The notes under the pieces: generated by a model | The model's input: only the letters and a program-made list of their open reading frames with translations | The model's database searches: none | What the model was told of the DNA's origin: nothing | Source of the DNA: Bugula neritina | Taxonomy: Eukaryota > Bryozoa > Gymnolaemata > Cheilostomatida > Bugulidae | Assembly: GCA_964035545.1 (NCBI GenBank) | Contig: OZ037770.1 | Coordinates: forward strand, 2,895,662 to 2,959,661 | Length of the DNA stretch: 64,000 nt | Direction of reading: 5' to 3' | Translations under genes and position numbers: made by a program | Shown: piece by piece, positions 20,248 through 30,006 of the stretch | Layout of the letters: every line of letters starts with the position of its first letter | How positions within the stretch are numbered: the stretch's first letter is position 1

Positions 20248-22221
20248 GGAGCAAAGAGCATTTTTAATGCAAAGAAAAACCTAGTCTGGAGTAAAGTTTT
20301 CCTTGTTTAATTTCTCGATATAACACATCCCAGAACTCAGTCTATAGAATACAGTTGTATGGTAGATTTGATGTGTTTGTTTTCTCAATATAACACATTG
20401 TGGAACTTACATTAGCAACCAGAGTGTCTGACGTCCAGAACTGCATTACATCACCAATATTAACAATAATACCACCAGGGGGAGCTGTCACTGCCTCATA
20501 TTCTCCAGTGGATCTATTCATCACCTGGTATAATATAATACACAGAGACTACAAGCAGCGAAGATAACTTCTAAATGTTAGTAAATTAAACTAACAAATA
20601 TGATAGAATTCAGAGCTCATTGTGTAGAGGTCAGGCACAACTAACTCATACAAGTATTATGTAATATGAACCTCTAGCCCGGGGCTATCTTGAATCAGTA
20701 AAGTAACGGAGCCGTAGTCACTGTGCTCCCCACATCTAACTTGGCCAGGTTCTAAGTCTACATTCACCGAACAAGCAATCTTGTTAGCTCATCTGATTGG
20801 TTGAATAGGAAGTGATGTCACACTTGAAACTACATTCACACATGCAATATATTGTATACAATACCATAACTAATAGATGTAACTCTTATCCTAATACTTA
20901 GTATTCAAGGAAACATCTCAAGATTCCTACATATACATGATATACTATGTTGATGTTAATATTGTACTAAAATATGGTTTACTAAAGTAACGCTGTCTGT
21001 TCTATTATATACACAGAATATACAACTATACTGTTACTCTTAGTATCTGTGAATGTGTGTTGTACATGCAACCAGTAAAATATAGCCTAGGAATCTCACC
21101 TTTGTTGAGAGTGGCTGGGTAAAAGTTAACTCGAATAGCCGACTCAGTATGAGAGGAACCAAAGCTATGAGAATTTGCTATATAAGACGGGTCTTTCAGT
21201 CTTAGACCTAGGCCTATCAGCTTCATGAACTGCAGTGAGAGGGTAGACAGTCTCCCCCACCATTCCTTGAGAATTTTCATAGAATCTGGTATTTCCTAGA
21301 GAAAGTGTAAAATGTTAATAGCAAAGACTCACTCTTTACATTCTCAGTCTGGAATTTGTTAATTTCTAAAATAATGAAACGAAATGATAAAAACTTCAAA
21401 CAATATTATGATGGACAATATGTAGAAAAATTATAGATATTCATCGCAACACAAAGTGACTATGTCATACATGAAATATTTCAATTTACACTCATATTTG
21501 CACTAATGTTTAGTACACACTATACACTATACACTTGACAATGAAACCATTTTACACTATAAACTCACTGTTTCCGCCATTACTGGTCGAAAGTTAAAAG
21601 TTTCCTTGTAGTCCCCTGCCCTCCTATCAGTAGAGAGAGTTTCTCGTCCAACATCCACCCTCCCTGTGTTACTCATCAGTCCCTTTGTGTACAAGCACTT
21701 TTCACTCTCTCCCAAACCAAAGAATTATTTTACTTCGTTCATCAATGTGTCCATCTGAAAGCATGAAGCAGACAAAATAAAGTGCACTAAAACATTCAGA
21801 TTTAAGTTTTACCTGTACACATACACTACAGAGCACCTGGGAATACCTGTATATATAAACTGAACAGCACTTGCTGACACCTGCCAGCACTTCATAAAAT
21901 TGAAAGTGACTTCTGCAAGGCTGATAGAAATATGAACAAAACTCATAAATATTGACAATAAATACAGAGTTACATACTATATGACATTCTCTCTAATCTG
22001 CTTCATATAAACACCTACACACTACTTGTATGTTACCTCGCCTTGAGTTATTCCTGTGTTCACTAGACAGATAAATCCTACAGTCTTTAATGCTGCTATT
22101 ATGTCATCAGCCAGTGATATCTGTTCAGGAGTTGTCTTCCATAGCAGTGCTGCATCTCCTGGTATTGACTGTCCAGCAGTAAAGTCTATTACAGGCACAA
22201 TTGGCTTCTCCGTGGCACTAT

Positions 22222-22501
22222 CTAAATATCAACAAAGGTAAATAAGCTAACTTGGTGGATGAGATACGAAATAAGTTGGCTGAACACAAACTTGAAACCT
22301 TTTCTAAAAAGTAACAAATACATGAATTAGAGAATTTGACTCTTGAAATTAAACAAGGTGATACTTTGCTTAGATACTTGCTTAGACCTAGTGATTAGTT
22401 GCTACCATTACGCAATAGGTATAATTGTCATGATGCCTAATGGCATTCCGCATTCATAATAATAATAATAATCAACATTATCATATTGGTAATGTGAATA
22501 T
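22222..22501. other. Spacer upstream of oxygenase-like gene
   Basis: AT-rich. Homologous to about 61981-62045 and 62944-63190 in copy 2, which flank the LINE fragment. No promoter motif or gene recognised. Confidence 0.5.
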
Positions 22502-22806
22502 TGTTAAGATTTTCAGTTTTAGGGTTGATGTGCTATCCAGAGAGTCTATTTATTTACTATAGAACTGCACCAGGATAAGTCGAGTGAACGAGTATATTTT
22601 ACACACAACTATACATTATAAAAACGATACATTATTTCCAAACAAGTTACACATCTAATCTATTTCACACTCTAGCTTCGACTGAGTTAGCAGCGGGAAA
22701 CTACAATTGCTGCTAACTATCAACTACGCTAATTGGCTATCCATTGTTCCGGGTCAATTACGCGACCCTACATGTTGTGCTGCTGGTAGTTCCACGAACC
22801 ACCACA
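22502..22806 (-). repeat. 3' LTR of element B
   Basis: 305 bp. On the plus strand TGTTAAGATT...CGAACCACCACA. No difference from 29702-30006 seen. Confidence 0.95.
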
Positions 22807-22823
22807 CCGCCCCCACCAGCAGA
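22807..22823 (-). other. Polypurine tract, element B
   Basis: On the minus strand CTGCTGGTGGGGGCGG lies directly inside the 3' LTR. It corresponds to the tract of element A. Confidence 0.7.
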
Positions 22824-23093
22824 AAGCCATCTTTCTGATATATATATATAAAAACATTCAATAGTAATTGCATACATCAGTGGACAAAATAATACATAAT
22901 ATACAGGAAGAGACATAATAATAGGCAGAGTCATTATAACGATCCGTTGCATACAATTGGCCAGCTGTAGATAGACGAGGAATACTAGCTAGCTGTAGTA
23001 TTAGACAAGGAATAACCTGTCTAGCAGTTAAACATTTGCACGATCTTGGTTCCTCACAAGATGTGAAGTTGCGGAGTATTCTGGGTAGCCTAA

Positions 23094-23881
23094 CTAGAGT
23101 CCTTGTTGGGCACGCCGGTGCTTGGCTTGGCATGTACGCAGTTTCCGTTTCATACGGCATACGGATCCCTTTAGCTGGAAGAGTCCGGTTGTAGTGTTAA
23201 GTAGATCTGGTGCCAGCTGGGTGAATTCTTCTTGTAATCGCAGGAGGCGTTCTTCTACTGTGGCTAGGCGGACTGGGTCGGGGGACGGTGTCCGTCTGTG
23301 GCGCAAGGGTGGACTGGGGGACCTGGTTCGTCTCTTCGCCGGGGTAGGGGAGATCTCTCCTTCTTCTGGATATGTAGTTTCCTCGGGGGTGTATGTAATT
23401 TGAGGGCGGTCAGACACCAACGGGGATTGTTGGCGGGCGTTGTCTAACACACGTTGGAACCCCGAGGACAGAACGGCTAATAGCATGGCCTTCTTCACCA
23501 GAGGTCGTATAAGTGTGAGGAACTCCGGGTATAGCTTAGCGTCGACCACGTAGTTTTCTCCAGGGAAACAGCCCGCCGCTCTGTGTCTGGTGACGGGGTA
23601 GGGATACACATCATTGTACCCGCAGGGGCAGAATGTCAGTAGGAGATGAGCATTGACGTGTAGTTTAAGGGAGCGGTGAGAGGCGCAATCTTCACCACAG
23701 ATCTGGCATCTCGTCCGTCCTCTGGACCCCCAGGCTGTTTCTATTTCTTCTTCTGTTTGTGGAGACACCCACCGCCAACGGCGGCGTAGTGGCTCAGGCC
23801 GGTCACCACTAGCATACTCCTCTGGATACGGAGCGGGAAGTGTTCTATCCCGTACCCTGGTTGTAGCGGGTCGAGTGTAAT
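23094..23881 (-). CDS. Spliced 3' ORF, zinc-finger/coiled-coil accessory protein, element B
   Basis: The exon begins after TTTTTCAG (23882-23884 on the plus strand) and would join the leader 29628-29670 at the gag ATG in phase 1, giving 276 residues. No ATG occurs in this frame before the zinc finger, so a spliced start is needed. It has CX2CX12HX3H (CQIC...HVNAH) and a second CPC...H...C set, a Pro-rich middle and a Leu- and Arg-rich C-terminal helix, as in element A. The two proteins look about half identical, best around the fingers. No env features. Not a family I recognise. Confidence 0.78.
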
Positions 23882-24195
23882 CTGAAAAAGTTTCAACAGT
23901 GTTAATACAGTACACTGCTGTGTTGTCAGCTTGAACAGCTTGGCAACTCCTAATTCAGTTACCTCGTAGAGATTTATGGTAGTGAATAGTCAGATAGAAC
24001 ACGTATTGCAATGAGATTATAAAAATCTCTAAGTCAAACTGAGTTCTTACTACGGTATTTCACTAACCTATCTCCAGCTCGATTGACTCAGTGAGTCAGA
24101 GCTGAGCGATGCAATCTAGTTTCGTATTAAGATATAGTTAACTCACCCCACGATCTGTTGTCGTAAGACATACTGAATGTGTGAAATGGTTTGAA

Positions 24196-24444
24196 CTACT
24201 GCTTAGAAACACGTCTACTCCTGACTGCATCAGCGTATGAAAAGATCGAGCAACGTGGTTGGGGTGCGTGATTAAGACTTTGTGCACCCGGCGGATGAAT
24301 TTTATTTCTATTTCCGCCGATGCAAAAGTTGATATTTCCGTGGTGTTGACAACTCCCACATTTGCTCGATTCTTTTCTCGTACGGTTTTCCCCTAGACTT
24401 TCATGCGTGCCGCTTTTAACGCAGTCACATACGAAGTCCTTCAA
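24196..24444 (-). CDS. Small conserved ORF between pol and 3' ORF, element B
   Basis: 82 codons overlapping the last codons of pol. The C-terminal 50 residues match 16586-16771 of element A, with the same CxHHxNxNFCxGG and SRRxSKQ ends. The N-terminal 30 residues have no counterpart in element A, where the frame opens later. Function unknown. Confidence 0.45.
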   Translation of the reverse strand: MKDFVCDCVKSGTHESLGENRTRKESSKCGSCQHHGNINFCIGGNRNKIHPPGAQSLNHAPQPRCSIFSYADAVRSRRVSKQ

Positions 24445-27400
24445 TTATGCGGGGGGTTGCCTCGTACGCTGTCCCCTTTCTAGGGGGGGGTGACACGCTT
24501 GCCGGTTCGTTAGTAGGGGCCTCTAATGGCGTCTCTACTTCGCCGTCAGCAGTCACCTCTTCTTGTTCTCCGGATGGAGCCCCTCCCTCCGTGGGGGTTT
24601 GCACTTCCGGAACCGGCTCGGTTTCTGGAAGTGATGGAATTAGACTTGGCGGTGGCGGACACGCTTCTGTTGACAAAAGCTGCCGCTCCTCTCTCACCAA
24701 GTTTTCTTCCCGCGGTATGACCACTTCGTATTCAGGTCCATGCCGCCGTCGCCCGCGCGTTGTTGTCTGCCTCCTGGGCTCTAACAACGGGGGGGCTTCT
24801 CCCACTCCGCCGGGGCTAGCCCAATACGGTTTCAAGCGAGACTCATTCTGGATAGATACCTGTCCTGAGCGCTCAATCTTGTACGTATGATTAGGCATAG
24901 CCTCGACAACCACGTAGGGGCCCACGAACTTAGGCTTCAGCTTATCAGCCTGTCCGCGGCGCCTACGGTAATTGACCATCCACACCTTATCTCCCCTCTG
25001 ATAGAGGGGTGGTTCATCGGAATCTTCGTGCCGCACCTTCCACTGCTGTTGGCGCAGTATATCGTGTGCGGCCTTCATCCGTTCCACTAGTTCACTGGCA
25101 TACTCGTGGACTGAGTTATCTTGCTCTGGAACGTGATAGGTGAGATGGTCGGGGACACGAGTCTCTCTCCCGAGCATCAAGAGGTTTGGGGTCTCGCCAG
25201 TACTGGTGTGTGGGGTGCTACGGTATGCACGCATGACTTGCGGCAACACCGTATCCCATTCCTCTTGACCTCGTCCAAGGAGGAGACTCCGGAGTGCATC
25301 ACCTAGCATCCGGTTGTTGCGCTCCACCACCCCGTTACCTTGAGGGTGGTAGGGGGTGGTCCTGCTCTGATTTACTCCCCAGAGGCGGCAAAGGTCGCTC
25401 ATCAGTTGAGACTGGAATTGAGCGCCTTGATCAGAGTGTATCTGTTCGGGGAGCCCAAAATAACAGAATACATGTTGGTCTAGCGCCCTGGCCACTGTTG
25501 GGGCTGATGCATCTGGGATAGCCAGAGCATCCGCCCACCTAGTAAAGTGGTCGGTTAGTACTAGGATCCAATTATTGCCTCTGGGGGTCAGGGGCATGGG
25601 TCCGACCAGGTCTACAGCGACTACTTGCCAGGGCCTACCAGCGTATAGCCTCCGCCGTCCTGCTTCACCAGGGGGGCGGCTATGCTTACTGGCCTGGCAG
25701 ATCTCACACTGTTTGACTCTGAGCCGGACATCACGCTCCATTTGTGGCCAATACCACCGAAGTCGTAATTTGGACATCACTCGCTTGACCCCTGCGTGGG
25801 CCTGTTTGTGAGTATCCCAAATCAACTCACGGCGGATGGCTGTGGGGCAGACCACCCTCTTCCTTTCCGGGTGTCTGCCGCTGGCAGCTAGAGAGATGGT
25901 TAGTAACCCATCCTGCCCGATCCGCAGCGAGTCCCAACGCTGACAGTATAGCCGGAACTCGGCGCATCCCTGTCGTATGCGTTCCTCGCTGGGTCGTCGC
26001 CCTTCCCTTTTGGCCTGGTATATGTCTGCCACGACTCCAGGCAGCTCTTCTTGGAGCTTCTTCAGCTCTCGAACATTACCGGCCAGTACAGGGTTGGCGC
26101 GGAGGTTTTGTACATCCTCCGGGGACTCATCAACTCTTTGCCTGAGTTGACCTTGATCCCAGTCAAACGGTGCTCCGTGATGAGCCAGCGTCTCCAACTC
26201 GCATCGTGGGGGACCTCCATCCCTCCTCTCGATGTTGAGACACTGTTTGCAACCTCCGTCAGATCGACGACTCAACCCATCCGCATTGCTGTGTCTCTTG
26301 CCCGGTCGATGTTCGATCCGGTATGAGAATTCAGCTAGGATTTCGAGCCACCTGGCGACCTGACTAGAGGGCTCTGCTCTCCTGCACAACCAGATCAGCG
26401 AGGCATGATCCGTACGCAGCCGGAACTTCCTGCCATATAGGTATGGTCTGAAGTGCTTCACTGACTTGATTACTGCCAGCAGCTCCTTGCGGGTAGTGCA
26501 GTAATTTCGTTCAGCGGGTGAGAGAGACTTGCTGTAGTAGGCTACTACTACCTCTCGGCCTTCCTGCACTTGTGACAGCACAGCGCCAACATTCTGGTCA
26601 CTGGCGTCCGTGTCTAGGATGTACTCCAGAGTGGGGTCTGGGTAGGCCAAGATGGGCGCCGTTAGTAGGCAGCCCTTGAGGCGGTCGAACGCTTCTTGTT
26701 CGACTGGAGTCCACTGCCACGTCACTCCCTTTGCGGTGAGCCGGTTTAACGGCTGGGCTATGCCCGCAAAGTCTGGTATGTATTGCCTGTAATACCCTAC
26801 CAGCCCCAAGAAAGCCCGGAGTCCGGTCAAGTCTTGGGGGGTGACCCAGTCTTCTACTGCCCGTACCTTTTCGGGATCCGTTGCCACGCCGTTTCGACCG
26901 ACAACGTGCCCCAGGTACTTGACCTCCGGCTGCAATAGAGCGCACTTGGAAGGTTTGAGCTTAAGACCGGCACCTCGGAGTCTCTCGAAAACCTCCTGCA
27001 GACGACTGACATGTGTCTCAAAGTCTGGAGAGATTACGATGACATCATCGAGGTAGACCAGCAGTGTCTTCCAATGGAGTCCGCTAAGGACTTGTTCCAT
27101 CAGCCTCTGGAAGGTGGCTGGGGCGGAGGTTAACCCGAAGGGCAGCACCTTCCACTTCCACAAACCGTCCCGTGTGATAAACGCCGCTTTCTCTTGGGCG
27201 TCGGGACTCAGAGGAACCTGCCAATAGCCGCTTAGCAAGTCTAACGTACTGAAGTACTTGCTGCCGGCTAGGGCGTCCAATGACTCGTCAATACGAGGTA
27301 GAGGGTAGGCGTCCTGTATGGTTACGCTATTGAGTTTGCGGTAGTCCACACAGAACCGCCAACTGCCGTCTTTTTTCCGGACCAGTACGACTGGCGAGCT

Positions 27401-28828
27401 CCACGCACTATGGGCGGGCTCTATCAGTCCCCGGTCCAGAAGATCCCGTACTTGTCGGCTAACCTCCTTCTCTTTCTCCGGCCCCAGCCTGCGCGTGGGC
27501 TGCCGGACAGGGACTGTCCCTGCAGTCAGCGGTATTTCGTGTCTGACAATTCCAGTCAGTCCCACGTCATGCTCTCCGCTGCTGAACACATCACCGTAGT
27601 CGCGTAGTAACTTAGCCATAGCTTGGCGTTCCCTGTTACTCGCGCAGCCGCCACTGGCTGTTTCATATAACTCCCGGAGATGTGTTGGGACTGCCCCTCG
27701 TCCCTGAATAGGGTGTCGAGGGAGTGCCTCTGTCGCATCATCCAGCGACGGGCCTACGTCTCCCTCCTGAACAGAGTGAAAACGGCCCAGCATCGACCCA
27801 GCCGGGAGCTTGATAGGCTCGGTAAAGGGGTTGACGCACTGCACTAAGATCTCCCCTTGCTCAGTCAGCTGATTCAGACTGCTGGCAAGTTGGATCTTTT
27901 CGTGCGCGCTTTCAACCACCCCGAGTCCAGAGATCCGGCTACTATTCACCCTGCAGTGAATGGTAGCCCGGGAGCGGCCTGGTATGGTACGGTTGCGTAC
28001 CACTTGCACACCTCCCACTAAAGGGCGGCCGAACTTGTCGACGCAGGCGAGTTCCCGCCCGGACATCATCATTGCAGATCTGCTAAAATCTATGTGACAT
28101 CCGTGCCGTTTAAGGAACGGCATCCCGAGGATAGCATCCTCCTTGAGCTGACTGACGATGAACGTCTCTTGGATCGTTTGATCGCGGACTCGTCCCGTCA
28201 GCTCAATTATACCATAGAAGGGAAGGCACGACCCGTCAGCTAGGGTGCCGTATTCCCCTTCGTATGCTTCCATCTCGCCCCTGACCCTAGCACTGAGGGT
28301 GTCGAAGAGTTGGCGGCTTAAGAGGTTTGTGGTACAGCCCGAATCAATGAGAAAAGTAACAGCTTTGCCTTCCAGTTTACCGGGCAAGAAATAGCTGTTC
28401 CCATGGGGCTGCACCTGAACTCTCCCTTCAGGCCTTACTCTCGCAGGGAGTACCTCCCTCGCTTTGGGTCGCGAAGGAGGTCTCTTGGGGCGGTGATAGG
28501 TAGGCCTCGGGGGTGCCGAGGCTAGATTCTCAGCTACCTTTGTGTGCTCCCATCCAGATTCTTGGACTTGTAGTCCTGTGAATCTGTTGTGAAGGGGCAT
28601 AGAAAAGGCAGCCGCGGGGCGAAGCCCCTTGCTGGTCCGTCGTGGCTGTTGCCACTGTTGGTTGCCAGTACGCGGTACCCGTCTGGGTGACCTGCGTTTC
28701 TTCTTCCCTGGAGGTTTCATCGTCGGCCCGCGGAAGGTGGGAACATCTGCGGGCCGCGGTAGTTTAACCCCTGATTTAGGAAGGGACAATATCGGCGGAA
28801 ATGTCCTTGGTTTCCGCATTCCCAGCAA
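24425..28828 (-). CDS. pol: Pol polyprotein of element B
   Basis: 1467-codon open frame; translation would enter by -1 frameshift near 28765. Domain order: retropepsin (IDSGCT near residue 160), reverse transcriptase (FCVDYRKLN; catalytic YLDD near 591), RNase H (DTDAS, then RTDH), integrase HHCC zinc domain (CEICQASKH near 1045), integrase core with D1071, D1132 and E1168 (approximate), and a GPY/F-type module (KFVGPY). This order (RNase H before integrase) defines Ty3/Gypsy. No lesion seen. It supplies all enzymes element A lacks and could mobilise it, though LTR differences make that uncertain. Confidence 0.96.
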   Translation of the reverse strand: MLGMRKPRTFPPILSLPKSGVKLPRPADVPTFRGPTMKPPGKKKRRSPRRVPRTGNQQWQQPRRTSKGLRPAAAFSMPLHNRFTGLQVQESGWEHTKVAENLASAPPRPTYHRPKRPPSRPKAREVLPARVRPEGRVQVQPHGNSYFLPGKLEGKAVTFLIDSGCTTNLLSRQLFDTLSARVRGEMEAYEGEYGTLADGSCLPFYGIIELTGRVRDQTIQETFIVSQLKEDAILGMPFLKRHGCHIDFSRSAMMMSGRELACVDKFGRPLVGGVQVVRNRTIPGRSRATIHCRVNSSRISGLGVVESAHEKIQLASSLNQLTEQGEILVQCVNPFTEPIKLPAGSMLGRFHSVQEGDVGPSLDDATEALPRHPIQGRGAVPTHLRELYETASGGCASNRERQAMAKLLRDYGDVFSSGEHDVGLTGIVRHEIPLTAGTVPVRQPTRRLGPEKEKEVSRQVRDLLDRGLIEPAHSAWSSPVVLVRKKDGSWRFCVDYRKLNSVTIQDAYPLPRIDESLDALAGSKYFSTLDLLSGYWQVPLSPDAQEKAAFITRDGLWKWKVLPFGLTSAPATFQRLMEQVLSGLHWKTLLVYLDDVIVISPDFETHVSRLQEVFERLRGAGLKLKPSKCALLQPEVKYLGHVVGRNGVATDPEKVRAVEDWVTPQDLTGLRAFLGLVGYYRQYIPDFAGIAQPLNRLTAKGVTWQWTPVEQEAFDRLKGCLLTAPILAYPDPTLEYILDTDASDQNVGAVLSQVQEGREVVVAYYSKSLSPAERNYCTTRKELLAVIKSVKHFRPYLYGRKFRLRTDHASLIWLCRRAEPSSQVARWLEILAEFSYRIEHRPGKRHSNADGLSRRSDGGCKQCLNIERRDGGPPRCELETLAHHGAPFDWDQGQLRQRVDESPEDVQNLRANPVLAGNVRELKKLQEELPGVVADIYQAKREGRRPSEERIRQGCAEFRLYCQRWDSLRIGQDGLLTISLAASGRHPERKRVVCPTAIRRELIWDTHKQAHAGVKRVMSKLRLRWYWPQMERDVRLRVKQCEICQASKHSRPPGEAGRRRLYAGRPWQVVAVDLVGPMPLTPRGNNWILVLTDHFTRWADALAIPDASAPTVARALDQHVFCYFGLPEQIHSDQGAQFQSQLMSDLCRLWGVNQSRTTPYHPQGNGVVERNNRMLGDALRSLLLGRGQEEWDTVLPQVMRAYRSTPHTSTGETPNLLMLGRETRVPDHLTYHVPEQDNSVHEYASELVERMKAAHDILRQQQWKVRHEDSDEPPLYQRGDKVWMVNYRRRRGQADKLKPKFVGPYVVVEAMPNHTYKIERSGQVSIQNESRLKPYWASPGGVGEAPPLLEPRRQTTTRGRRRHGPEYEVVIPREENLVREERQLLSTEACPPPPSLIPSLPETEPVPEVQTPTEGGAPSGEQEEVTADGEVETPLEAPTNEPASVSPPPRKGTAYEATPRIIEGLRM

Positions 28829-29670
28829 AAACTGACTGTTTCTCCCTGTGGCGGCGCCGATGGCCGCATGGGCTCAGGGGCGGTACTCACTGGGTTTTGT
28901 GGTGTCAGTGTTGCTATCAGCTTGGCTAGCATGTCCGTCAGTTGAGTGACTTTTGATGCCGTCGCCAACTGGGACACGGCAGCCGCGGCGGGGGTTTCCT
29001 CCCCTTGTCCCGCGGCCGCGTCTGCGCGGTCTATCTCCACTTGGCGGGAGCTTCCGCGGCTTTTATGCATTTGATTAGCTAGGAGGTAAGCTTCCCCCTC
29101 AGTCAGAGCATCTTCAACGGTGGTGACTCCCCTAGCTAGAAACTGGTGGTGGAGACCCAGATCGTCGACAGATGCTATGAAAGCGTCGAGGGTGTACCTC
29201 TCGCGGTTGACTGGGGGCAAGTCGCTGTACGCGATCTGTGCCAGCTTCATGACCGCGGCGGCATGCTCCCGCAGCGGGGTGCGGGGGTCACGCCGCAACC
29301 TCTGCAATCGGGCCCTGGCATCTGTAGCAGAGAGGCCAAAGCGGGCCCGCAGAGAAGCAAAGATATTATCAATGTCTACGCCCAGCCCATAGGGCTTGGC
29401 TTTGTCCATCAATGCCATTCTAAGCTTCAGCAAGGCCACCCTAGGGGGCCACTGAGCGACGTCCATTACGTCGCTAAACTCTTGGATAAATTGTTCCACC
29501 TCCTCTTCACCCGTGAAGGTGGGCGCCTTTAACCTGTAGCGGTCCTCAGCTAGTTCTCGCGGAACCCTTCGCTCTTCTACTACATGGTTAACAGGCATTG
29601 TCTCTACAGCATTGTCTCTACGCTCACCTTCGATTGCCGGTGGTTGAGTTCCAGCATTTTCAGTCTCCAT
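28717..29670 (-). CDS. gag: Gag polyprotein, element B
   Basis: 317 residues from the ATG at 29670. Capsid-like gag domain and one zinc knuckle CWECGNQGHFRRYC near residue 283. Homologous end to end with element A gag. A splice donor GAAG/GTGAGC lies 43 nt into the frame, the same distance as in element A. The 3' end overlaps pol by about 110 nt. Confidence 0.93.
   Translation of the reverse strand: METENAGTQPPAIEGERRDNAVETMPVNHVVEERRVPRELAEDRYRLKAPTFTGEEEVEQFIQEFSDVMDVAQWPPRVALLKLRMALMDKAKPYGLGVDIDNIFASLRARFGLSATDARARLQRLRRDPRTPLREHAAAVMKLAQIAYSDLPPVNRERYTLDAFIASVDDLGLHHQFLARGVTTVEDALTEGEAYLLANQMHKSRGSSRQVEIDRADAAAGQGEETPAAAAVSQLATASKVTQLTDMLAKLIATLTPQNPVSTAPEPMRPSAPPQGETVSFCWECGNQGHFRRYCPFLNQGLNYRGPQMFPPSAGRR
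28725..28768 (-). promoter_or_regulatory. -1 ribosomal frameshift signal, gag-pol of element B
   Basis: GTTAAAC (28762-28768 on the plus strand) followed after 6 nt by a stem GGCCCGC/GCGGGCC (28749-28755 with 28725-28731). Position relative to the gag stop and the frame change match element A. Confidence 0.72.
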
Positions 29671-29682
29671 CTTGGATGCACT

Positions 29683-29700
29683 ATCCCACCGCTGCCACCA
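29683..29700 (-). other. Primer binding site, tRNA-Leu, element B
   Basis: On the minus strand TGGTGGCAGCGGTGGGAT, one base inside the 5' LTR. Same site as element A. Confidence 0.8.
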
Positions 29701-29701
29701 C

Positions 29702-30006
29702 TGTTAAGATTTTCAGTTTTAGGGTTGATGTGCTATCCAGAGAGTCTATTTATTTACTATAGAACTGCACCAGGATAAGTCGAGTGAACGAGTATATTTT
29801 ACACACAACTATACATTATAAAAACGATACATTATTTCCAAACAAGTTACACATCTAATCTATTTCACACTCTAGCTTCGACTGAGTTAGCAGCGGGAAA
29901 CTACAATTGCTGCTAACTATCAACTACGCTAATTGGCTATCCATTGTTCCGGGTCAATTACGCGACCCTACATGTTGTGCTGCTGGTAGTTCCACGAACC
30001 ACCACA
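29702..30006 (-). repeat. 5' LTR of element B
   Basis: 305 bp. On the minus strand it begins TGTGGTGGTTCG and ends ATCTTAACA, and includes an AATAAA. Matches 22502-22806 base for base as far as I can read. Confidence 0.95.

Larger units (their letters stand above)
19169..22221 (-). pseudogene. 2OG-Fe(II) oxygenase (isopenicillin N synthase-like), copy 1
   Basis: Six exons on the minus strand: 22037-22221, 21569-21754, 21100-21295, 20672-20751, 20411-20524, 19169-19363; about 318 codons, near the family's usual length. The first has the DIOX_N pattern (PVIDF...LADDI...GFICLVNTGI). The fourth carries the iron-binding HxD in CGEHSDYG; the fifth APPGGIIVNIGD; the last the distal His (KHRV) and the RVSIPFF 2-oxoglutarate Arg motif. 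All active-site residues are present, but codon 10 of exon 2 is TAA (21725-21727), just before a conserved FFGLGESEK stretch. The same TAA is in copy 2. Copy 1 also has ACG where copy 2 has the likely start ATG. Either a pseudogene or an unrecognised splice or recoding event. Confidence 0.8.
22502..30006 (-). mobile_element. Ty3/Gypsy LTR retrotransposon B, full length
   Basis: 7505 bp on the minus strand: 305-bp LTRs, tRNA-Leu primer site, gag, full pol, a small ORF, the zinc-finger 3' ORF and a polypurine tract. ATAT flanks both ends (22498-22501, 30007-30010), and the copy 2 sequence near 63185 has the single site with one difference. The LTRs read the same throughout and all frames are open, so it may be active. 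It shares structure, primer, frameshift signal and splice signals with element A but has unrelated-looking LTRs. Confidence 0.96.

Noticed and set aside
26598-26945. Antisense and shifted frames within gag, pol and the 3' ORF of both LTR elements
   Set aside because: Shadows of the GC-rich true frames, not kept between elements A and B.
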